Shown here in pieces: positions 6,895-11,598 of a DNA stretch of 11,598 nt. The DNA comes from JAWKSY01 sp041402125 (lineage in GTDB: Bacteria; Planctomycetota; GCA-002687715; DRQF01). The notes beneath the pieces are model-generated. The model saw only the letters and a program-made list of their open reading frames with translations. It did no database searches and had not been told where the DNA came from. The stretch lies in contig JAWKSY010000035.1 of assembly GCA_041402125.1 (NCBI GenBank), forward strand, positions 1 through 11,598, written 5' to 3'. A program made the translations under genes and the position numbers. Within the stretch, counting starts at the first letter, position 1, and each line of letters opens with the position of its first letter.

Positions 6895-7965
6895 GCGCCC
6901 CCTCGGCGGAGCCATCCGAAAGCGGACGTCGCGCTCCCCGCGGCGCCGCTCCGCTCGACCCGGCCCCGACGCCCCATCGCGGCACCCGCCCACGCGGCAC
7001 GTGCGGATGGACCTCCCGCTCGTAGAGGCGGAGCATCTCCCAGCCCTTTCTGGTGCGATCCCGCCGAAGAGCGGTGTGAGTAGAGCGACGAGTCGTCGCC
7101 GAGGGCCTCGATCGGCTCGACCGTCCGGGCTGGTGTCAGCACGCGATAGGCATCGCTCTCCCGGAGCGTCTCGGCCGTCATGCCGCCCGCGTAGGGCTCC
7201 CATCGGTGCACCGTACGCGTCGGCGGTCCAGCGCGAATACGAGTCCAGCACGTGCAACGCGTGCGGCGCGATCCACTCCCAGTCGCCATCCGGATCCTCG
7301 GAGACCCAGAGGAAGGTCGGACCCTGATTGGGGTACGCGCCCGGATCCGCCTTGCCGAGCCGTCGGCACTCGTCGCGATGGTCTGCCAGATCGCAGGCTC
7401 CATCAGCGGCACGGCGAAGCCGTCCGCCACCCGCGCCGCCGCGCGCCGACATGGGCGCGAAGCCGCCGAGCAGGATCGGGATGGGCGTCTCGGGAATGGG
7501 CGCGATCCGTCCCGGTCGGCCCTCGTACTCGAAGGGCTCGCCGGTCCAGGCCTGCTCGAGCAGATTCGCGACGCTGATCGTGAAGTCGAAGCGATCCTCG
7601 ACGCGTCGGCCGTACATCGCGAACTCCGAGGCCGGTAGCCGAAGCCGAGCCCGAGCTCGACGCGCCCGCGGCTCAGGATCTGCAGCACGGCCAGATCCTC
7701 CGCCAACCGGACGGGGTCGTAGCAGGAGGCGAGGAGCACGGCCGTACGCGAGGCGGATCTGGCGCGTGCGCGCGGCCATCGCCGACGCCAGCACGAGGGG
7801 GGAGGGGTTGTAGCCGTCCTCCGAGCCGTGATGCTCGCCGAAGCCGATCACGTCGAAGCCGACCCGGTCGGCCCACTCGGCCATGTCGAGGGCCGCCGCG
7901 AAGAGCGCCTCGCGCGGGGCGCCGAAGTCCGGCGCCCGCATGTCGAAGATCATCACCAGCTCCAT
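6891..7965 (-). pseudogene. LLM class flavin-dependent oxidoreductase (luciferase-like), split by at least seven single-base frameshifts
   Basis: The start, ATG 7965 with AGGAGG just upstream, gives MELVMIFDMRAPDFG and a typical luciferase-like TIM-barrel N-terminus with GFGEHHGSEDGYNPSP. The family sequence then hops frames: LLASCYDPVRLAEDLAVLQI and RVELGLGFGYR; then SEFAMYGRRVEDRF through ILLGGFAPMSAR; then ARVADGFAVPLMEPAIWQTI; then ECRRLGKADPGAYPNQG through WTADAYGAPM; then EPYAGGMTAETLRESDAYRV; then LLTPLFGGIAPE; then EMLRLYEREVHPHV. Breaks lie near 7741, 7632, 7442, 7376, 7200, 7085 and 7047, alternating mostly between one-base gain and loss. Family members oxidise substrates with reduced FMN or F420. 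The end is probably TAA 6893-6891, but the last ~40 codons are unsure. It lies 61 bases downstream of the VOC gene on the same strand, a likely operon. Confidence 0.82.
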
Positions 7966-8026
7966 CTCGTCCCTCCTCGCGCCGATGGGCGACCCGGTCC
8001 GGTTGCCCCGTCACGCAGCCCGCGGG

Positions 8027-8524
8027 TCAGAGATCCACGTAGCGCAGCCCATCGACCGTCTCGCCCTCGCGACATGCGCCTTGATCCGCTCGAAACAAGT
8101 CGTGGAAATGCAGCGCGTACTCGACGAACTCGAGGTTGAAGCCGAGGTCTTCGAAGGTGTCGAACTGGACCTGCTTCATGCCGCGGTAGCCGTCGCGGGA
8201 GATCTCGCGCAGCCCGCATCGCTTCGCGTGCTCGGCCGCCTGCTCGAGATCGTCGACGCGGAAGGCCACGAAGGAGACGCCCTGGCCGCGCTCGGCCACG
8301 TGCTTCGCCACGTAGCTCGACTCGTTCGCGGCCTGGAAGACGTCCATGAAGACCTTCGTGTCGCCCTCGCGGAAGTAGACGCAGGAGTTGTAGAAGCCGA
8401 ACTGCTCGAGGAGGCCCACGGGCGTCATCTCTGCGCCGAAGAGCTGCTCCATGATCTCGCGGAAGCGCTTGAGGCGATGGACGTTGAAGTGGACGTGGTC
8501 GATGCCGGAGGTCCGGATGGTCAT
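8027..8524 (-). CDS. VOC family (glyoxalase/dioxygenase fold) protein
   Basis: A 165-residue protein with the paired beta-alpha-beta-beta-beta layout of the vicinal oxygen chelate fold. The N-terminal strand GIDHVHFNV carries His10, the usual first metal ligand. The second half has VSFVAFRVDDLEQAAEHAK and ends with LGFNLEFVEY, whose Glu is the usual last ligand. The fold binds a divalent metal in glyoxalases, extradiol dioxygenases and methylmalonyl-CoA epimerases; the reaction here cannot be told. ATG 8524 has GGAG at 8535-8532, with seven bases between. That site sits in one arm of a predicted hairpin (8530-8560). The gene precedes the LLM oxidoreductase gene by 61 bases on the same strand, suggesting joint action in catabolism or detoxification of an organic compound. 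Confidence 0.8.
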   Translation of the reverse strand: MTIRTSGIDHVHFNVHRLKRFREIMEQLFGAEMTPVGLLEQFGFYNSCVYFREGDTKVFMDVFQAANESSYVAKHVAERGQGVSFVAFRVDDLEQAAEHAKRCGLREISRDGYRGMKQVQFDTFEDLGFNLEFVEYALHFHDLFRADQGACREGETVDGLRYVDL

Positions 8525-8529
8525 GGCGG

Positions 8530-8560
8530 GACTCCAATCGTCGCGCGGCGCGACGGAGTC
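8530..8560 (-). promoter_or_regulatory. Leader hairpin or operator covering the ribosome site of the VOC gene
   Basis: Read on the minus strand, GACTC (8560-8556) pairs with GAGTC (8534-8530), and inside it CGTCGCGC (8555-8548) pairs with GCGCGACG (8546-8539). A 4-base bulge ATTG lies on the 3' side and the loop opens to three bases. The GGAG ribosome site (8535-8532) is largely inside the outer arm, so the folded RNA would hide it. As DNA it is also a strong dyad and could be an operator. A possible promoter upstream is TTGTCC (8610-8605), an 18-base spacer and TATCGT, which would put the dyad in the 5' leader. Confidence 0.5.
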
Positions 8561-8700
8561 ATGTTTCGTGTAGGGCGTTCACGATAACCGTCGCACGAGA
8601 GCCGGGACAAGGGCCGCGGCGTCGAGAGCGGATGCTGGCGTGGAGGCGCGATCGAGGCTCCGAAACGCGTCCGGGTGAACGCGACCGGGCGACGCATCGC

Positions 8701-9129
8701 CTACGTCAGGGGATGCCGCCAGCGCAGGCCGGGAAAGCGCGCGTAGTCGCGATCCGTCGTGATCCACTCGCACCCGGACTCGATCGCGAGGGCGGCGAGA
8801 TAGGCATCCGGAACGAGGTTGCCTCTCGCATTGCCCTCGAGGCAGAGCCGCTCGAAGATCGCCCGATGGCGCGCACCCGGCTCGATCGCGACGGACTGCT
8901 CGCACGAAACGAGGGCCCGGACGAAGGCAAGTGCTTCGTTCAACGGGTCGGGCGTCGCGAAGATCCTCGGGTGCGTGACGATCCTGAGGAAGCCGGAGAG
9001 GACGAGGCTCGAGAGTCCGAAGGCCTCTTCCCCTTCGACGAGCGACTCCACGAATGCGCGGTGTGCCGTGTGCTGCTCGGCGTCGGTGCGAAACGCGTAC
9101 ACGAGCACGTTGACGTCAAGCAGGACCAT
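8701..9129 (-). CDS. vapC: VapC-type PIN domain toxin ribonuclease
   Basis: A 142-residue PIN domain protein. Asp5 sits in the N-terminal strand LLDVNVLVYAF, and NLVPDAYLAALAI (Asp108) and TTDRDYARFPGLRW (Asp126, Asp128) supply the C-terminal acidic residues that bind Mg2+ or Mn2+. The segment LVLSGFLRIVTHPRIF is typical of the VapC subfamily first recognised in mycobacteria, in which the usual mid-domain Glu is absent from that helix. Such toxins cut structured RNA, often tRNA or rRNA, and are held inactive by VapB. ATG 9129 lies 14 bases inside the antitoxin gene, and a longer frame from 9222 would only read through vapB in another frame. Stop is TAG 8703-8701. Length is normal and the catalytic residues are intact. 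Confidence 0.92.
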   Translation of the reverse strand: MVLLDVNVLVYAFRTDAEQHTAHRAFVESLVEGEEAFGLSSLVLSGFLRIVTHPRIFATPDPLNEALAFVRALVSCEQSVAIEPGARHRAIFERLCLEGNARGNLVPDAYLAALAIESGCEWITTDRDYARFPGLRWRHPLT

Positions 9130-9367
9130 CGCGCTCCATCCGGTCGAGCAGATCGGCGCTGTCATCGAGGCTGACGCCGGGCAGTAGGCCACCGCCGGCG
9201 CGCGAGACGGGCAGGTCGACACGCGGACGACGCGGCGCTCGCCGCTGGCGGTCGAGCCAATCGCGAAGCGCGTGCTCGAGGATCGCCGTGAGGGTGGTGT
9301 CGCGCTGTGCGGCGATCGCCTTCGCGCGGCGCAGGAGCTCGTCGTCCATTCTCACCGTGGTTCTCAT
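9116..9367 (-). CDS. vapB: VapB-type antitoxin, ribbon-helix-helix family
   Basis: An 83-residue protein. Residues 1-45 (MRTTVRMDDELLRRAKAIAA, then TLTAILEHALRDWL) form a MetJ/Arc-like ribbon-helix-helix DNA-binding domain. The C-terminal tail with GGGLLPGVSLDDSADLLDRM is the type of extended segment that wraps the VapC toxin. It overlaps vapC by 14 bases, so translation is likely coupled. ATG 9367 is chosen because the RHH strand begins there. ATG 9376, three codons upstream (MLGMRTT), is possible. Neither has a clear Shine-Dalgarno, and the leader would be very short. The AT-rich palindrome at 9388-9401 just upstream is the expected binding site of the VapBC complex for autorepression. Confidence 0.9.
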   Translation of the reverse strand: MRTTVRMDDELLRRAKAIAAQRDTTLTAILEHALRDWLDRQRRAPRRPRVDLPVSRAGGGLLPGVSLDDSADLLDRMERDGPA

Positions 9368-9387
9368 GCCGAGCATGGGTAGGGTGA

Positions 9388-9403
9388 GACATAAATATGT
9401 CAA
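9388..9403 (-). promoter_or_regulatory. Promoter and operator of vapBC
   Basis: GACATA-AA-TATGTC (9388-9401) is a 6+2+6 inverted repeat and the most AT-rich stretch nearby. On the minus strand it contains TTGACA (9403-9398), a perfect -35 match, and TATTTAT (9397-9391), a plausible -10. If TATTTAT is the -10, transcription would begin about 10-15 bases before the antitoxin start. The palindrome overlapping the promoter fits VapBC autorepression. It begins one base past the stop codon of the upstream sigma-54 activator gene, so the toxin-antitoxin pair likely has its own promoter there. Confidence 0.6.
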
Positions 9404-10936
9404 CTAATCGATGCCCAGACGCTTGAGCTTCTTGTACAGCCCCTCTCGCGTCAGCCCGAGCTTCCGCGCGGTGCGCGCCTTGCGGCCGCCGTTGTTCGCG
9501 AGGGCGCGACGGATCATCCAGGCCTCGACCCGTTCGAGGGCCTCGCGCAGCGTCTCGTCGGGTCGCGCGGCGTGGCCGATCGGTTCGAGGATCTCCGTGA
9601 TCTTGGGCGAGAGGGCCTTCGGGGTCAGCAGCTGGCCGTTCGGCGTCATCATCAACATGCGCAGGATCTCGTTCTCGAGCTCGCGCACGTTGCCCGGCCA
9701 CGCATAGCTCTCGAGCAGCTGCGCCAGCGCCGAGGAGGGGGCGATCGGGCTTGCCCTCGCGCGGTCCGTGCAGCGCGAGAGCCGCGTGAGCGGCAGCACG
9801 TCGCGGCGACGCTCGCGGAGCGGCGGGATGCGGATCGGGAAGACGTTCAGTCGGTAGAAGAGATCCTCACGGAAGCGGCCGCCCTCGACCTCCTCGGCGA
9901 GGACGCGGTTGGTCGCCGCGAGGATGCGGCACTCGACACGCACGATGCGCGCGCCGCCGACCGGGCGGACTTCGCGCTCCTGCAGCACGCGCAAGAGCTT
10001 CGCCTGCAGCGGCAGCGCCATCTCGGCGATCTCGTCGAGGAAGAGCGTGCCGCGTCCCGCCTCCTCGACGAGACCGCGCTTGGCGCGGTCGGCCCCCGTG
10101 AAGGCACCCTTGACGTGCCCGAAGAGCTCGCTCTCGAGCAGCGTCTCCGGAAAGGCGGCGCAGTTGATCGCCAGGAAGGATTCCTCCGCGCGGCCGCTGC
10201 GGCGATGGAGCTCGCGCGCGACGACCTCCTTGCCGACGCCGGTCTCGCCCGTCAGGAGCACGGTCGATGGGCTCTCGGCCGCAAGCTCCACGAGCTCGAC
10301 GACCTTCTGCATCGCCTCGCTCACGCCGACGACCCGCGCCCCCGGCCACGCGTCGGTCGGCGCATCGCCGGTCCGAGCGCGCCCCGACGCGCGGGGCGCA
10401 TCCACTCTCCCGACTGGAGGACGCTTACGCCCCGGCGGAAGAGGCGCCGCATCGGGGGACGCGACGGCATCCAGGGCAGGCTCCGTCCCGACCGTGTCCC
10501 CGCCGATCGACTCGTCGGTCGCCACCGGACTGCTCCCCGCCAGGGCCGCTTCCTTCTCGGCCGCGAGGAGCGCGTCGAGGCAGTCGCCGACCGCACTCAC
10601 TAGCCCGGGGCCGACGCGTCCGGGCTCGATCAGCAGCAGGGCCCGCGCGCCGAGGGCGAGCATCCGCTCCTCGCGATCCCCATCGCTCGCGTCGCCGGGC
10701 AGGCAGACGAGGATCGGCGCCTCCGGCATCGCCGCCGCCAACCGCGGAAGCGGCTCCTCGAGATGCTCGCCGTCCTCCGTCTCGAGCAGCACGCCATCGA
10801 AATGCACCCGCGGCAGGGCGAGGGCCTCGGCGACATTCGGCACCCAGGTCACGTCGAGCTCCGGCGCCTCGGTCATGCCGCTCGCCGCGAGTCCTCGCCC
10901 GCTGCCGACCCAGAGCAGGGATCGAATCGAACGCAT
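9404..10936 (-). CDS. Sigma-54 interacting transcriptional activator (NtrC class) with a degenerate receiver domain
   Basis: A 510-residue bacterial enhancer-binding protein. ATG 10936 follows GAGGAGGA by four bases, better than the upstream in-frame start at 10996. Residues 5-125 look like a receiver fold, but the phosphorylatable Asp position reads VLLETEDG, the N-terminal acidic pair is replaced by WVGSG, and the conserved Lys region reads LLLIEPG. A ~65-residue linker follows. The AAA+ domain (~200-430) has Walker A GETGVGKE (230-237), the sigma-54 contact GAFTGA (277-282), Walker B GTLFLDE (296-302), a FREDLFYRLNVFPI block and WPGNVRELEN. The Fis-type HTH is at 462-510. Residues ~385-402 are out of frame: one missing base near 9778-9785 and one extra near 9734-9738. 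Corrected, they read LALHGPREGKPDRPL. Targets are unknown. Confidence 0.9.
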   Translation of the reverse strand: MRSIRSLLWVGSGRGLAASGMTEAPELDVTWVPNVAEALALPRVHFDGVLLETEDGEHLEEPLPRLAAAMPEAPILVCLPGDASDGDREERMLALGARALLLIEPGRVGPGLVSAVGDCLDALLAAEKEAALAGSSPVATDESIGGDTVGTEPALDAVASPDAAPLPPGRKRPPVGRVDAPRASGRARTGDAPTDAWPGARVVGVSEAMQKVVELVELAAESPSTVLLTGETGVGKEVVARELHRRSGRAEESFLAINCAAFPETLLESELFGHVKGAFTGADRAKRGLVEEAGRGTLFLDEIAEMALPLQAKLLRVLQEREVRPVGGARIVRVECRILAATNRVLAEEVEGGRFREDLFYRLNVFPIRIPPLRERRRDVLPLTRLSRCTDRARASPIAPSSALAQLLESYAWPGNVRELENEILRMLMMTPNGQLLTPKALSPKITEILEPIGHAARPDETLREALERVEAWMIRRALANNGGRKARTARKLGLTREGLYKKLKRLGID

Positions 10937-10999
10937 GCGCTCCTCCTCGCTGGTCCGCGAGGAAGGTGCCGGGCCGCGAGCCGCGATGCGCTCCAATCG

Positions 11000-11041
11000 C
11001 GCTCCGGGTCTTCTCCGATTTTCCTGCCGGAGCGGACCCGG
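11000..11041. repeat. Two overlapping inverted repeats upstream of the sigma-54 activator gene
   Basis: CGCTCCGG (11000-11007) pairs with CCGGAGCG (11027-11034), and CCGGGTC (11004-11010) pairs with GACCCGG (11035-11041). The left arms overlap, so the two pairings exclude each other. The element lies between the stop of the small unknown gene (11108) and the activator start (10936), both on the minus strand. It may be a terminator-like or alternating hairpin, or an operator; a short AAAA sits in the loop on the minus strand. Confidence 0.45.
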
Positions 11042-11107
11042 GCGGGACGAATGGAGCCGGCGGCGGCGGGTGGGATGGCGACGCGACTCGAGGGGGCGGG
11101 CGCGATG

Positions 11108-11383
11108 CTAGTCGCGGGCGGGCTCGAGCTCCTCGAGCGAGTCCGTCTCCCAGCGATCGGGGATGCGATCGAGGCTCGCGATCGCCTCGGCCGCAAGGCG
11201 ATCCACGTCCGTTCGCTCGCGCAGCTCCTCGAGCATGCTGCGGGCGGCGCGCTCGGAGCCGCAGGGGACGACCGAATGATGGCCCAGCACGTACCACTCC
11301 CCGCGCAGCCAGGCGATCCGCCAATCCCCTTCGAGGGGGATGCACTCGCCGTCGGGCTGTACGAAGAACGGGCGCTTCGCCAT
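11108..11383 (-). CDS. Small hypothetical protein
   Basis: A 91-residue soluble protein I do not recognise. It starts at ATG 11383 with a strong GGAGGAG ribosome site about six bases upstream, which supports it as a real gene. The N-terminal half is aromatic and beta-rich (FFVQPDG, GDWRIAWLRGEWYVLGHHSV), and the second half is an acidic helix-forming region (RAARSMLEELRERTDVDRLAAEA). There is no signal peptide, membrane segment or metal-binding cluster; a single Cys occurs in VVPCGS. It is followed on the same strand by the sigma-54 activator gene 171 bases later and is divergent from the partial gene at 11514. TAGGAT (11409-11404, minus strand) could be its -10. No function is proposed. Confidence 0.7.
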   Translation of the reverse strand: MAKRPFFVQPDGECIPLEGDWRIAWLRGEWYVLGHHSVVPCGSERAARSMLEELRERTDVDRLAAEAIASLDRIPDRWETDSLEELEPARD

Positions 11384-11443
11384 GCCGGTCTCCTCCGGCC
11401 GTCATCCTAACAGAGCGGGCGACGAGAGGGGGCGAGGAATCCA

Positions 11444-11472
11444 GGCCGTCGTCTCAGCCCTGAGACGTGGCC
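11444..11472. promoter_or_regulatory. Palindrome in front of the partial gene at 11514
   Basis: CGTCTCAG (11450-11457) and CTGAGACG (11460-11467) are perfect inverted arms separated by two bases. GGCC copies at 11444-11447 and 11469-11472 extend the symmetry. The tight centre favours a protein-binding operator over an RNA hairpin. It lies in the divergent region between the small unknown gene and the gene starting at 11514, about 20 bases before a -24/-12-like element. Confidence 0.5.
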
Positions 11473-11486
11473 CGAAGATTTCCCCC

Positions 11487-11500
11487 GGCACGCGATCTGC
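11487..11500 (+). promoter_or_regulatory. Possible sigma-54 (-24/-12) promoter element
   Basis: GGCACGCGATCTGC has GG and GC exactly 12 bases apart, and GGCACG and TGC match the TGGCACG-N4-TTGCW consensus. The outer T and last W do not match. The start site would be near 11512, only about two bases before ATG 11514, which is a problem unless the message is leaderless or the real start is further on. Similar matches arise by chance in GC-rich DNA. Confidence 0.3.
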
Positions 11501-11513
11501 GTAGTCGGCGGGG

Positions 11514-11598
11514 ATGGATGATCTCTCCCCCTACCGCCGCCCCCCGTTCTGCCCCCACGCCGACTGCGATTCCCGTTTGCATCCAACCACCTGGCGCT
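11514..11598 (+). CDS. N-terminus of a probable gene with a CPHADC zinc-binding-like motif (cut by window end)
   Basis: From ATG 11514 the frame reads MDDLSPYRRPPFCPHADCDS and then RLHPTTWR, still open at the window edge. The C-x4-C pair followed by a Trp-containing segment resembles the zinc-ribbon start of some transposase-like and DNA-binding proteins, where a second Cys pair would follow within ~40 residues. Only 28 codons are visible, so this is a weak call. The competing frame from ATG 11518 is Pro/Ala-rich and unlike a real protein. GGCGGGG just upstream is a poor ribosome site. The palindrome (11444-11472) and -24/-12-like element in front argue that something is expressed here. Confidence 0.4.
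   Translation, partial: MDDLSPYRRPPFCPHADCDSRLHPTTWR

Noticed and set aside
8563..8700. Small gene or RNA between vapC and the VOC gene
   Set aside because: No open frame with a ribosome site and no convincing structure beyond the VOC leader hairpin; only a weak promoter-like pair near 8580-8610.
9572..10603. 343-codon plus-strand frame opposite the sigma-54 activator
   Set aside because: Antisense shadow of the AAA+ domain with no recognisable domain and no convincing ribosome site.
10957..10970. Sigma-54-like element GGCACC...GC on the minus strand before the activator gene
   Set aside because: Spacing fits, but only GGCAC and GC match, and the implied start would fall in the ribosome site. 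Matches of this quality are expected several times by chance in a window this GC-rich.

Overview
The window reads as chromosomal DNA of a very GC-rich bacterium: G or C dominates third codon positions, GTG starts are frequent, and long spurious frames stay open antisense to real genes. The gene mix (YgiQ-type radical SAM protein, Ada-AlkA fusion, FkbM-like methyltransferase, rhomboid, sigma-54 activator, LLM flavin oxidoreductase with TetR and VOC proteins, VapBC) suits a free-living Gram-negative of the old deltaproteobacterial type (Myxococcota, Desulfobacterota or Binatota), but nothing here fixes the lineage. No rRNA, tRNA, CRISPR array or intact insertion sequence was seen.

Layout. (1) 3-536 +: the 3' end of a ygiQ-like radical SAM gene, running into a degenerate three-copy tandem repeat (514-621). 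(2) 734-2236 +: an Ada-AlkA fusion for alkylation repair, with its stop overlapping that of a small membrane protein gene (2532-2233 -). That gene is divergent from an FkbM-like methyltransferase (2658-3362 +). (3) 4390-3444 -: a rhomboid protease gene broken by two single-base insertions. (4) 4505-6096 +: a two-gene operon joined by a GTGA overlap, an adenylate-kinase-like P-loop kinase with a large extra segment and a transglutaminase-like cysteine enzyme. (5) 6170-~6894 +: a TetR regulator under a nested dyad, convergent with an LLM flavin monooxygenase gene (7965-~6891 -) that has at least seven single-base frameshifts. Upstream of it on the same strand is a VOC protein gene (8524-8027 -) whose ribosome binding site lies inside a predicted hairpin. 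(6) 9367-8701 -: a VapBC toxin-antitoxin pair with an AT-rich palindromic operator. (7) 10936-9404 -: a sigma-54 activator with a degenerate receiver domain. (8) 11383-11108 -: a small unknown protein, divergent from the first codons of a probable gene with a CPHADC motif (11514 onward), which has a dyad and a -24/-12-like element in front.

The regions look like independent modules. The best functional links are kinase + transglutaminase-like enzyme (translationally coupled), VOC + LLM (probable operon, perhaps controlled by the convergent TetR), and VapB + VapC.

Single-base indels recur in the rhomboid, TetR, LLM and activator genes while the other genes are clean. In every case the protein family sequence resumes at once in a new frame, so unpolished sequence is a better explanation than gene decay.
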